From: an uncultured Chryseobacterium sp.
Lineage (GTDB): Bacteria; Bacteroidota; Bacteroidia; Flavobacteriales; Weeksellaceae
Assembly (NCBI GenBank): GCA_913774355.1
Contig: CAJYGB010000017.1
Span: forward strand, 1-64,000
DNA length: 64,000 nt
Direction: 5' to 3'
The notes under the pieces are model-generated. The model saw only the letters and a list, made by a program, of their open reading frames with translations, was not told the origin of the DNA and ran no database searches. Shown here piece by piece: positions 42,953 through 50,988 of this stretch. Both the position numbers and the translations under genes were made by a program. Each line of letters starts with the position of its first letter. Position 1 is the first letter of the stretch.

Positions 42953-43858
42953 TTATTGTTCAGTTATCGTTAGGTGGTTAAAGCCCTGCTCTGTATTGGA
43001 AAGATCATTCACAGCTCCTGACGGGGGAAGTCTCAGGCTGAGGTCTCCGTTGTAAGTGGTCTGGCGGATGGTCGCATAAATCTTTTCGTTGGTATTAAGG
43101 GATATTGCGCCTACACAGGATCCTCCTACCTGCGATTGCCGGGCGTAGGTAACGCTGGAATTATCACCATAAGAGGCCAAACTGCGGACGCATTTTTTTT
43201 CTATGGAGATTGCTCCAGAATCCGTGGTCTTTACAAAATCAACTTCAATCATTCCTCCTTTCAGTACCCAGTATTTCACCATGTCATAACTGAACGTCAG
43301 AAGATATATTCCGTTGCGGGGGGCAATAAATTCTCCGGATGAGGGATCGAATGCATTTTTATTATCGGAAAATTCTTCAAATTGGGTAACTTTCTTATCG
43401 ATATTGTAGGGAAACTGGTATTGCGGCTGAAATGCGGCTGACCGTATTCTGGCGACAACATTTGTTTTTTCGATGTCAGGGGTTTTCAGCTGGAACCAGG
43501 CCGTTCCGTCAGAATATTGCAATACACCCCCGTTCACCGGTACATAGCGTAGGGTTCCGGCAGAAACCTGCGCTGCTGTCTGGGCTGTATTCCCTATTCC
43601 TAATGAATTGTTGCTTCCTGCAGAACGCAGATCCAATTTTACGCTGGGAATCAATGTTCCGACGCCTGTATTTCCAACCGAATCTATGAAAAAGTCATTG
43701 GCTGCCTGGGTGCTGTTGGGAGACCCTGTTGCGGGGTTGTCTTTATTTCCGTCTACATGGAATCTTCCCTGTGGATTACTGGTATTAATACCAACCTGTG
43801 AACAATAAAGCTGATAGGAAAGCAACATTATTGTAAAAGATAAATTAATTTTTTTCAC
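42953..43858 (-). CDS. Secreted jelly-roll (C1q/TNF-like) protein, copy 1 of 3
   Basis: A 301-residue protein, first of the three-gene operon. After the signal peptide (LSYQLYCS) comes QVGINTSNPQGRFHVDGNKD, then DFFIDSVGNTGVGTLIPSVK, LDLRSAGSNNSLGIGN and YSDGTAWFQ, the same N-terminal scaffold as the other copies. The C-terminal domain is distinguished by GEFIAPRNGIYLLTFSYDMV and SLRLPPSGAVND. A -7 element lies 22 nt upstream of the ATG. It is divergent from the TPR/AraC gene at 44008, which is a strong hint that this regulator controls the operon. Confidence 0.8.
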   Translation of the reverse strand: MKKINLSFTIMLLSYQLYCSQVGINTSNPQGRFHVDGNKDNPATGSPNSTQAANDFFIDSVGNTGVGTLIPSVKLDLRSAGSNNSLGIGNTAQTAAQVSAGTLRYVPVNGGVLQYSDGTAWFQLKTPDIEKTNVVARIRSAAFQPQYQFPYNIDKKVTQFEEFSDNKNAFDPSSGEFIAPRNGIYLLTFSYDMVKYWVLKGGMIEVDFVKTTDSGAISIEKKCVRSLASYGDNSSVTYARQSQVGGSCVGAISLNTNEKIYATIRQTTYNGDLSLRLPPSGAVNDLSNTEQGFNHLTITEQ

Positions 43859-43879
43859 TTTGTTTTCTTTTGATGCTCA

Positions 43880-43887
43880 CAAAGTTA
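43880..43887 (-). promoter_or_regulatory. -7 promoter element of the jelly-roll operon
   Basis: Minus strand TAACTTTG (TAnnTTTG), 21 nt before the ATG at 43858. No -33 TTG is visible at the normal spacing, so an activator may be needed, possibly the divergent AraC-type regulator. Confidence 0.6.
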
Positions 43888-44007
43888 TCATTCGTTTCAA
43901 TTTTTGCATCAGGATCATTTGTGACTTATTTGCAAATTGCAGAAATTTACAAAATAATAATTTGCACCTTACTTGTAGGTTGCGGAATTTTACAAATAAA
44001 AACAAAG

Positions 44008-45639
44008 ATGAAAAAGTTAAAAAAATTAACAACATATGCTGTTAAGGGCATTGTATTTTTATCCTTTCTGATTTTCTATAATATCAAGGGGCAAACAAAA
44101 ATTTATTTTGAGGATGAATATAACAGGCTGAAGCAATGTGTTCAGAGCGATATTCCTTCTGCGTTAAAACAAATCGACAGGCTGATCTTGGATGCCCGCA
44201 ATTCCGGGGAGAAAAAATTCATCGTAAAAGGGCTGTATCTGAAAAGTTTTGCCTACCTGCTGAAAGGAGAACCGGACAGCTGTTTTGAAAATGCACAGCA
44301 ATCTCTTGATCTGGCGGAAGAAATTCATTACAAAGAAGGGCAGGCCCTTGCTTACCGGATGTTGGGTACTCAATATGCGAAAATGGAAACATTTGATCTT
44401 GCCATGCAAAATTTTGACCGGGGCCTTAACATTCTGGATAAAATGAATTCACAGGAATCCTACGAGGTGAAAGGGCTCATTCTCAATTCAAAACTAATTG
44501 CCCTGGGTGATGATAAAGAGGTAAACGTGATGAAGGAAAAATTAAATGTGTCACTACAGGTAATTCAGGCATTCCGACATATCAAAAATCCGGAACTGAG
44601 AGATAACCAGATGGTTTCCGCTTATACCAACGTTGGATATAATTACGCTGATCTGGGAAATACAGATTCGGCAAACCTGTATTTTAAACGGGCACTCAGC
44701 CTCGTAAAGCCGGATAATTATTATCTTCAGGCGGCTGTAAATCATGATATCGGCTATCTTCATCTTAAAAACAGGAATTATCCGGAAGCCATAGCATATT
44801 TAAAAAAAGCGCTGAATATTTTACCTGATCATGAGGGTTTTGTAAATAAAAAAATTGAAGTTCTGAAAAATCTTTCTCAGGCTTATTCCGAAAGTGGAGA
44901 CCAGTCGGATTTTATTATATATTCCGGGGAATTAAAAAAGCTTACGGACATTTCAAATAAAAAAAATCTTCACAGCATGGAAAAATTCCTGCAGGATAAA
45001 AATCTCACAATTCAACACCAGAATGCCGAAGTTTCTGTTTATTCAGGCATCCTTATTTTTTTATTGCTGGTAATGATTCTGCTTATCGTTTTTTATCTTT
45101 ACAAATCAAAACAGAATAAAAGGCGATATGAGGAACTGAGGAGCAGGATCAATACCGTGATAGAAAGCGAAGACCGGCCTGAAAATGTACCAATGCCCGT
45201 AATCCAGGAAACAACAGTAAAGGATCCTGGGAAAGAGCAATCCGGGGAATCTTCTAAAAACATAGTTTCAGTTTCAGAGAAAACAACGGAGCTTTTACGT
45301 GCGGGACTGGATAATTTTGAAAACGGAACTGCATTTCTGGAAAAAAACTTTACTTCAACAAAACTTGCATCTCTGCTGGGAGTAAGCCCCAGGACACTTT
45401 CTGATTTCATTAAAACTGAAAAAAATATGAATTTCAATTGGTATATTAATGATTTGCGTACCCGGCATTTTATACAGAAATTAGATACCGAAAGTGGGTT
45501 CCGTAAATTTAAACTTACTTATATTGCGGATTATTTGGGATATTCATCTTTAGGGGCATTCTCTAATTCATTTAAACAGATTACAGGAATCGGCCCGTCC
45601 TATTATATGAAGAACCGTAATAAAGAACTGGAATTTTAA
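44008..45639 (+). CDS. TPR-repeat, membrane-anchored AraC-type transcriptional regulator
   Basis: The start at 44008 (MKKLKKLTTYAVKG) gives 543 residues and a typical signal/anchor; an in-frame extension upstream to 43870 would overlap the divergent promoter region. Residues about 40-325 contain TPR-like helices (GYNYADLGNTDSANLYFKRA; DIGYLHLKNRNYPEAIAYLK). One transmembrane helix is at about 346-367 (GILIFLLLVMILLIVFYLY). The C-terminal AraC/XylS double helix-turn-helix is at about 440-535 (STKLASLLGVSPRTLSDFIK; IADYLGYSSLGAFSNSFKQI). It acts as a one-component regulator with a periplasmic sensor half. It is divergent from the three jelly-roll genes, its likely target, and is followed after 10 nt by a small membrane protein gene. 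Confidence 0.92.
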   Translation: MKKLKKLTTYAVKGIVFLSFLIFYNIKGQTKIYFEDEYNRLKQCVQSDIPSALKQIDRLILDARNSGEKKFIVKGLYLKSFAYLLKGEPDSCFENAQQSLDLAEEIHYKEGQALAYRMLGTQYAKMETFDLAMQNFDRGLNILDKMNSQESYEVKGLILNSKLIALGDDKEVNVMKEKLNVSLQVIQAFRHIKNPELRDNQMVSAYTNVGYNYADLGNTDSANLYFKRALSLVKPDNYYLQAAVNHDIGYLHLKNRNYPEAIAYLKKALNILPDHEGFVNKKIEVLKNLSQAYSESGDQSDFIIYSGELKKLTDISNKKNLHSMEKFLQDKNLTIQHQNAEVSVYSGILIFLLLVMILLIVFYLYKSKQNKRRYEELRSRINTVIESEDRPENVPMPVIQETTVKDPGKEQSGESSKNIVSVSEKTTELLRAGLDNFENGTAFLEKNFTSTKLASLLGVSPRTLSDFIKTEKNMNFNWYINDLRTRHFIQKLDTESGFRKFKLTYIADYLGYSSLGAFSNSFKQITGIGPSYYMKNRNKELEF

Positions 45640-45649
45640 AAAAAAATCT

Positions 45650-45982
45650 ATGAAAAAAGCACTATTGTACTTCGTTCTCGGAACCGTTGTCAGCTTTATT
45701 ATTAATTATTTATTTACAGAGCATCTGAGCATAGGGCTGGAAATTTATTATGCTGTGGCTTTTGGTTTTGCCTGGGGCGTTGCCTACTCTCTCGATACTC
45801 CGGATTTTACACTCCTTCAGAAGCTTGGATTATCTTTTGTGGCAATGGGACTGCTCGTTTTAGTGGGGTCTTTAATCTTCACGCTTGAGTTTGCCATTCC
45901 GTCTATTCTGAAATTCTCAACTGTATTCGTCGCATATTATCTTATAGCCAGCTTCCGGGCGAGTAAAACGCTGCGCAATTAA
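45650..45982 (+). CDS. Small membrane protein with three to four transmembrane helices
   Basis: A 110-residue hydrophobic protein with helices at about 3-20 (ALLYFVLGTVVSFIINYLF), 30-47 (IYYAVAFGFAWGVAYSL), 57-80 (LGLSFVAMGLLVLVGSLIFT) and 83-100 (AIPSILKFSTVFVAYYLIAS). No family was recognised. It starts 10 nt after the AraC regulator and is probably co-transcribed with it. Its role could be linked to the regulator or the secreted jelly-roll proteins. Confidence 0.7.
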   Translation: MKKALLYFVLGTVVSFIINYLFTEHLSIGLEIYYAVAFGFAWGVAYSLDTPDFTLLQKLGLSFVAMGLLVLVGSLIFTLEFAIPSILKFSTVFVAYYLIASFRASKTLRN

Positions 45983-45990
45983 TATATTGT

Positions 45991-46293
45991 TTAAAGCTTA
46001 TATAGATTAGTAAAAGAAACATACAGAAGAGCGCAAATAAATGTACAATACACAGGAAGATTCCATGCTTTCGGAAGAGAGTGTACAATGGTTTTCGTGA
46101 ACGTGTCGATATCTAATCCTTCCTGGGTCCTTGTTTCTGGAAACGAAATGTCTTCGATGAAATGAGTGAAAAGATAATGAAGCGGCTGTTTGAGTTCCGT
46201 ATTTTTCTGTCCGCAATGGAAGCCGAATCTTGATTCCAAAGGGTGTCTGCAGCTAAGACACGTCCTGTCTTCTCTGATTTTCCCATGGCTCAT
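45991..46293 (-). pseudogene. Degraded DUF3667-type gene
   Basis: From Met at 46293 the frame reads MSHGKIREDRTCLSCRHPLE then SRFGFHCGQKNTELKQPLHY and LFTHFIEDI, which is the start of a DUF3667 protein (zinc ribbon, then membrane part). After FIEDI the sequence no longer matches the family and ends about 100 residues in, while intact DUF3667 proteins are more than 200 residues. In addition, the zinc ribbon lost one cysteine (FGFHC where FCxxC is expected). The rest is spread over other frames. It is called a remnant rather than a functional small gene with moderate certainty. Confidence 0.55.
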
Positions 46294-46620
46294 GATATTA
46301 ATAGAGGGTTCCGGCAAATTAATTATTTGAAGGAATTGCATAATCAAATCAGCATATTTTTAAGAATACATTTGAATTTAATTATGGATTTTTTTATAAA
46401 CCTGTTGTTAATTCGGATTTATTCATGGATTTGCTATGTGATTCGTCAATTCTTCTGCTTTGAGAGCAATGCCAGATTCTTCAATTATAATTTACAGGTT
46501 TATAAGTGCCGAACAGATAATCAGCAGATTAAAATAAATTATGTTTTTGCATTCCGGAAATAATTTGTACCTTTGCACACCCTTTTAGGGGAAATTATGT
46601 TTAATCTTTAACTAAAACGT
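46294..46620. other. Spacer upstream of rplM
   Basis: About 327 nt between the DUF3667 remnant and rplM. The distal part holds the rplM promoter. The remainder is AT-rich and shows no gene or hairpin I can support. Confidence 0.5.
46546..46575 (+). promoter_or_regulatory. Promoter of rplM-rpsI (-33 TTTG and -7 TACCTTTG)
   Basis: TTTG at 46546-46549 and TACCTTTG at 46568-46575 are spaced by 18 nt, a good Bacteroidota promoter. The start codon is at 46621, so the leader is about 40 nt. Confidence 0.8.
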
Positions 46621-47076
46621 GTGAATACATTAAGTTACAAAACTGTTTCAGCGAACAAAGCTACTGCTAATAAAGAATGGGTTGTGGTAGACGCTGAAGG
46701 ACAGCCGTTAGGAAGACTAGCTTCTACGGTTGCAAAGATTTTGAGAGGTAAGCACAAAACGAATTACACACCTCACGTAGATTGTGGTGATAACGTAATC
46801 GTTTTGAACGCTGGGAAAGTTACGCTTTCCGGAAACAAGTGGAACGATAAGACTTACATCTGGCATACAGGTTATCCTGGTGGACAGAAGTCTATGACAG
46901 CTCTTGAACTTCAGAAAAAAGATTCTTTAAAAGTGTTGGAAAAATCCGTAAAAGGTATGCTTCCGAAAAACAGATTAGGATCTGCCTTGTTGAAGAACCT
47001 TTATTTATATGAAGGAACTGAGCACAAGCACGAAGCTCAACAGCCGAAAACAATTAATGTTAACGAATTTAAATAA
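46621..47076 (+). CDS. rplM: Ribosomal protein uL13
   Basis: A 151-residue large-subunit protein. The start codon is GTG, supported by the conserved start MNTLSYKTVSANKATANKEW. Further motifs are PLGRLASTVAKILRGKHKTN, HVDCGDNVIVLNAGKVTLSG, TGYPGGQKSMTALELQKK and MLPKNRLGSALLKNLYLYEG. It is an early assembly protein of the 50S subunit. It forms an operon with rpsI, 7 nt downstream. Confidence 0.98.
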   Translation: MNTLSYKTVSANKATANKEWVVVDAEGQPLGRLASTVAKILRGKHKTNYTPHVDCGDNVIVLNAGKVTLSGNKWNDKTYIWHTGYPGGQKSMTALELQKKDSLKVLEKSVKGMLPKNRLGSALLKNLYLYEGTEHKHEAQQPKTINVNEFK

Positions 47077-47083
47077 TTAAATT

Positions 47084-47470
47084 ATGTCTATAGTTCACAA
47101 AATCGGAAGAAGAAAAACTTCTGTAGCCAGAGTTTATGTAAAGCCAGGAACTGGTAACATTACAGTAAACGGTAAAGACGCTGCAACTTATTTCTCTACA
47201 GACGTGATGGTTTACAAATTGAACCAGCCGTTCATCCTTTCTGAAACTGTTGGTCAGTATGACGTTACCGTGAATGTTTTCGGTGGTGGTAATACAGGTC
47301 AGGCAGAAGCTATCAGATTAGGTATTTCAAGAGCTTTATGCGAAATCAATGCTGAGTTCAGATTGGCTTTAAAACCTGCAGGTTTACTTACGAGAGACGC
47401 AAGAATGGTGGAAAGAAAGAAGCCAGGTCAGAAAAAAGCAAGAAAGAGATTCCAATTCTCAAAACGTTAA
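47084..47470 (+). CDS. rpsI: Ribosomal protein uS9
   Basis: A 128-residue small-subunit protein whose C-terminal tail reaches the P-site tRNA. Motifs: [40 protein letters not shown] and the basic tail [20 protein letters not shown] ending in FSKR. It is the second gene of the rplM operon. Normal length for the family. Confidence 0.98.
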   Translation: MSIVHKIGRRKTSVARVYVKPGTGNITVNGKDAATYFSTDVMVYKLNQPFILSETVGQYDVTVNVFGGGNTGQAEAIRLGISRALCEINAEFRLALKPAGLLTRDARMVERKKPGQKKARKRFQFSKR

Positions 47471-47481
47471 AAAAGCGTATG

Positions 47482-47580
47482 GCTATTGGCTTGTGGCGGA
47501 TAGCTTTAGAAAAATTTTTAAAAAATTATTTTTTAACCCAAAGCTGGAAAGCCAGTTGCCAAAAGCAATAAGCCAACAGC
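47482..47580. repeat. Imperfect inverted repeat between rpsI and rpsB
   Basis: GCTATTGGCTTGTGGC (47482-47497) is matched by GCAATAAGCCAACAGC (47565-47580), the reverse complement with two mismatches. It lies 102-200 nt before rpsB and may form a hairpin in the read-through transcript. It also looks like a low-complexity intergenic repeat family (TTGGCTT-rich). Confidence 0.5.
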
Positions 47581-47678
47581 AACTTTGCCCGTTACGTTTA
47601 GCATCCAAACGCTTCTCCCATCTAAAGAAGTTGTTGATTGTTTAAAAGACGGAAAGTAAACTAACAAAAACAGAAAAC

Positions 47679-48440
47679 ATGGCAAAAGCAAATGTAAAAG
47701 ACCTTTTAGAGGCTGGCGTACACTTCGGTCACATGACCAGAAAGTGGAATCCAAATATGGCTCCATACATTTTTATGGAGAAAAACGGTATTCACATTGT
47801 AGACTTACATAAAACAGCTGTTAAATTGGATGAAGCGTGCAGCGCTTTGGAAAAATTAACTTCTGCAGGTAAAAAAGTTCTTTTCGTAGCTACTAAAAAG
47901 CAGGCGAAAGAAGTAGTGGCAAAACACGCTGCTGAACTGAATATGCCTTATATTACAGAAAGATGGCCTGGAGGAATGTTAACGAACTTCGTTACCATCA
48001 GAAAGGCTGTAAAGAAAATGAACTCTATCGACAAAATGAAAAAAGACGGTACGTTCGAAACTTTATCTAAAAAAGAAAGATTACAGGTAGACAGACAAAG
48101 AGCTAACCTTGAGAAAAACTTAGGTTCTATCTCAGACATGGTTCGTCTTCCTTCTGCAATCTTCGTGGTGGATATCATGAGAGAACATATCGCTGTAACG
48201 GAAGCTAAGAAATTAGGAATTCCTGTTTTCGGTATTGTTGATACCAACTCTGATCCAAGAAAAGTAGACTTCGTAATCCCAGGAAACGATGATGCTTCAA
48301 AATCTATCGATATGATTCTTAGCGTAGTTTCTGAATCTATCAAAGAAGGTCAGTCTCAGAGAAAAGCTGATAAAGAAAAATCTAAAGAAGAAGGAGAAGT
48401 AGTATCTGCTGATAAAGATGCTGATTTCGACGCTGAATAA
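47679..48440 (+). CDS. rpsB: Ribosomal protein uS2
   Basis: A 253-residue small-subunit protein. The N-terminal LEAGVHFGHMTRKWNPNMAP, VLFVATKKQAKEVVAKHAAE, WPGGMLTNFVTIRKAVKKM and the GIVDTNSDPRKVDFVIPGND block are diagnostic. The C-terminus has a Lys/Glu/Ser-rich tail (RKADKEKSKEEGEVVSADKD). It follows rpsI after about 208 nt and is closed by a strong terminator. The usual partner tsf (elongation factor Ts) is not next to it. Confidence 0.98.
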   Translation: MAKANVKDLLEAGVHFGHMTRKWNPNMAPYIFMEKNGIHIVDLHKTAVKLDEACSALEKLTSAGKKVLFVATKKQAKEVVAKHAAELNMPYITERWPGGMLTNFVTIRKAVKKMNSIDKMKKDGTFETLSKKERLQVDRQRANLEKNLGSISDMVRLPSAIFVVDIMREHIAVTEAKKLGIPVFGIVDTNSDPRKVDFVIPGNDDASKSIDMILSVVSESIKEGQSQRKADKEKSKEEGEVVSADKDADFDAE

Positions 48441-48775
48441 TTAAAGATTTTCTTTGAAATATTAAACCCGCTGAATTAAATTCAGCGGGTTTTGGTTTTC
48501 TATGAGATGAATTTTAATGTTATTTTAAGGATTCCGTAATCTTTCTGTGGTAGGTATATTGCTGAATTTTTTTAATTTCGCAGCGGTAAAATAAACAATA
48601 CTTATTCTAAAGAAGGAAGAGGGAACTTACAGTAATTTCTCAATATCATGAAACGAATAAGACTGACAATATTTACGACATCATTAAGCCTGCAAAAATG
48701 ATTGATTTGAATATGAAGGGATAGGTTTGAGTAATTAATAACAATTATCTAATTAAAAATTCTTCATATTATCAA
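48441..48775. other. Spacer between rpsB and PAP2 genes
   Basis: 335 nt. The first part holds the rpsB terminator. The rest is AT-rich with no recognisable gene. No tsf fragment is seen. Confidence 0.5.
48464..48496 (+). terminator. Terminator after rpsB
   Basis: AAACCCGCTGAA (48464-48475) and TTCAGCGGGTTT (48481-48492) form a perfect 12-bp stem with loop TTAAA, then T-rich sequence. Confidence 0.92.
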
Positions 48776-49747
48776 ATGCTGAAAAGAATTAATTTTTTAC
48801 TGCTGCCATTTACCATGATGGTATCCGCACAAACCACCGAAGTTTCTTCACCAACCGATTCATTGGGTTCACAGGCTTATCATCTGCCTGATGCTTCTGT
48901 AAGAATTTATAAAAAACCGAAATTCTTTGATTTTATCACCAAAGCTCCCGGAAATTTTATCAATACAAATAAAAATCTGATTGCGAAAGATCATGCTTAC
49001 TATGTAGGAGGAGCTGTGATCGGAACGGTTCTGTTGCTGCCGGTCGATCAGAAGCTGATTGATAACAGCCGTGAACTTGCCCAGCAATGGGGAATGAGCG
49101 TTGACAATAATTACAGCACTGTGGCAAAAGTGTTTAAGCTGCCCAAAGATGTCGGTTCTGCATTGTATCTCATGGGAAACGGCTCCACCCTTGTATTACT
49201 GGGTATCGGATTCGGGACTTATGGACTCATTAAAAATGATTACCGCGCACAAGCTACTGCGAGTGGCCTGATGGAAAGTCTCATCCTGGCTGGCGTTTTT
49301 TCACAGACCCTCAAAAGAATTACAGGCCGTGAAAGTCCTTTTATTGCCATAGAAAACGGAAATCCCGGAGGCGACTGGAATCCTTTTCCAAGTTTCTCTG
49401 CCTTTGCCACCCGGACTCCTCACTACGATGCGATGCCTTCCGGACATCTTACGACCTTTATGGCCGGGCTTACAGTGATTGCAGATAATTATCCTGAAGT
49501 GAAATGGATCAAACCCGTAGGCTACACTTTGGCAACTGCACTCTGTTTTCAGATGATGCAGAGCCAGGTACACTGGGCTTCAGATTATCCTTTGGCACTG
49601 GTTTTAGGCTATTTTATTGGTAAAACAATTTCAAAAAGCAGATATACCACCATATTAAAGGAAAGTGCAGGAGTGCGTTATAAAGTAGAATTTACTGCTT
49701 CACGTGCGATGAACTACAATATGGCAGGAATTAAAGTTTCCTTTTAG
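48776..49747 (+). CDS. PAP2-family phosphatase (signal-peptide form)
   Basis: A 323-residue protein with a signal peptide (MLKRINFLLLPFTMMVSA). The PAP2 catalytic motifs are KRITGRESP (variant of KxxxxxxRP), PSGHLTTF with the catalytic His, and QVHWASDYPLALVLGYFIG (HxxxD). Several hydrophobic segments lie between. The N-terminal 60 residues are an added exported region. It probably removes phosphate from a lipid such as undecaprenyl pyrophosphate or lipid A; the substrate cannot be told. Two nt separate it from another PAP2 gene downstream. The C-terminal part (GVRYKVEFTASRAMNYNMAG) is beta-rich. Confidence 0.9.
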   Translation: MLKRINFLLLPFTMMVSAQTTEVSSPTDSLGSQAYHLPDASVRIYKKPKFFDFITKAPGNFINTNKNLIAKDHAYYVGGAVIGTVLLLPVDQKLIDNSRELAQQWGMSVDNNYSTVAKVFKLPKDVGSALYLMGNGSTLVLLGIGFGTYGLIKNDYRAQATASGLMESLILAGVFSQTLKRITGRESPFIAIENGNPGGDWNPFPSFSAFATRTPHYDAMPSGHLTTFMAGLTVIADNYPEVKWIKPVGYTLATALCFQMMQSQVHWASDYPLALVLGYFIGKTISKSRYTTILKESAGVRYKVEFTASRAMNYNMAGIKVSF

Positions 49748-49749
49748 AG

Positions 49750-50496
49750 ATGAACAGAACTTTTGTAATTATTTTTGTTTTTTATTCCCTTTTATTTTCT
49801 GCCCAGGATTCATTGTCCGTCATGAAGCCTCTGAAACCTGAAAAAAAAGATTTCAATTATAAGAAGCTGATCATTCCTGCCGGTATGATTACCATAGGTG
49901 CCGTACTTAAAATTCACAGCATCCAGCAGAATCTTCAGAAGAACGCACAAAAAATGGTATATCGGAATTTTAAAACGAAAGCAGATAATTATCTTCAGTA
50001 TGCTCCGGTATTTTTTATATTTTCAGGAAATTCATTAGGATTCGAATCAAAGAATACGTATCTGCAAATGGAGAAAAATACCTTAGCGGCCTCAATGATA
50101 ACGGGAGGAATTGTTTTTATAGGCAAGAAGTCATTTAAAGATATAAGACCTGATAATTCCGCACGAAATTCTTATCCGTCCGGCCATTCCGCGTTATCCT
50201 TTACCCTAGCGACAATACAATTTCTCGAATATAAGGATTCCGACTTATGGTATGCGAGTTCGGGATATGTCTTTGCCACGGCTACTGCATTGCTGAGGGT
50301 AGCCAACAACAGGCACTGGAATGGAGATGTGCTCACCGGCGCCGGTATCGGCATTGCAGTGGCACTGATCGTAGATCATTGGAATCCGTTATCAAAACTT
50401 TCTTTTAGTACTTCAGCCGGAAAACTTTCTTTAACGGGCTATCCGGTAGTACATCAGAATACTTTCGGCTTAGGAATTTCAATGAATATTCAATAG
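49750..50496 (+). CDS. PAP2-family phosphatase (second gene)
   Basis: A 248-residue protein with a signal peptide ending in LLFSAQ. The motifs KKSFKDIRPDN (KxxxxxxRP), YPSGHSALSF and RVANNRHWNGDVLTGAGIG (the SRxxxxxHxxxD type) are all present. It starts 2 nt after the first PAP2 gene, so the two are translationally linked. The motifs resemble LpxE/LpxF-type or undecaprenyl pyrophosphate phosphatases, but the exported, beta-rich termini set it apart. Convergent with the 151-residue lipoprotein gene 3 nt after its stop. Confidence 0.92.
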   Translation: MNRTFVIIFVFYSLLFSAQDSLSVMKPLKPEKKDFNYKKLIIPAGMITIGAVLKIHSIQQNLQKNAQKMVYRNFKTKADNYLQYAPVFFIFSGNSLGFESKNTYLQMEKNTLAASMITGGIVFIGKKSFKDIRPDNSARNSYPSGHSALSFTLATIQFLEYKDSDLWYASSGYVFATATALLRVANNRHWNGDVLTGAGIGIAVALIVDHWNPLSKLSFSTSAGKLSLTGYPVVHQNTFGLGISMNIQ

Positions 50497-50499
50497 CAA

Positions 50500-50955
50500 T
50501 TAATCCGAAACCGCTGTCCGGTGCGGACCCGATATAAATTTGGTTTTCTGATACACTGCGTTGCAAACCATTCCCGAAAGATTGTAATTCTGGTTTTTGG
50601 GTAGCATAACGGCTCCAATTTTACCTGCGGCTATCGGAACTTTCTTGAAGTAATTATTCCCGCTGATGGTGAGGACCATATTACACCGGGATTTATTTTC
50701 TACCGTCACAGAGGTTTTGTCCTGATCGGAGGAACCGTTAAGAATATCCGTTAAGACAGCTGCCGTTTCAGATTTGTAAGTCTTGCTTAATGTCTGAAAT
50801 TCCATTTCCGTCTGATTGGCAGGAATGACAGCCGGTCTTGTTCTGGAGACTGTTGCAACAGATCTTTTCACAGGAGGTCTGTACGGAGCGCTTGCACCGC
50901 CGCAGCTGTTGACAATCATACAGGTTAAAAAAGATAAGTAAAAAAAGTTTTTCAT
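50500..50955 (-). CDS. Lipoprotein of the DUF6759-like family (short member)
   Basis: A 151-residue lipoprotein (MIVNSC, Cys18). The C-terminal about 90 residues (LTDILNGSSDQDKTSVTVEN; KSRCNMVLTISGNNYFKKVP; AVMLPKNQNYNLSGMVCNAV) match the corresponding half of the two proteins at 50989 and 52544: NKSDCNIIVRIEG and VVEKGDYLFTSIVCGAQY there. It lacks their N-terminal HPDDPRRSVLKP part. The domain is likely a small beta fold with two conserved cysteines. I recall this set from Chryseobacterium as DUF6759, but the name is from memory and not checked. Confidence 0.75.
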   Translation of the reverse strand: MKNFFYLSFLTCMIVNSCGGASAPYRPPVKRSVATVSRTRPAVIPANQTEMEFQTLSKTYKSETAAVLTDILNGSSDQDKTSVTVENKSRCNMVLTISGNNYFKKVPIAAGKIGAVMLPKNQNYNLSGMVCNAVYQKTKFISGPHRTAVSD

Positions 50956-50988
50956 TATACCATATTTCTCAATATAAATGTAATCTTT

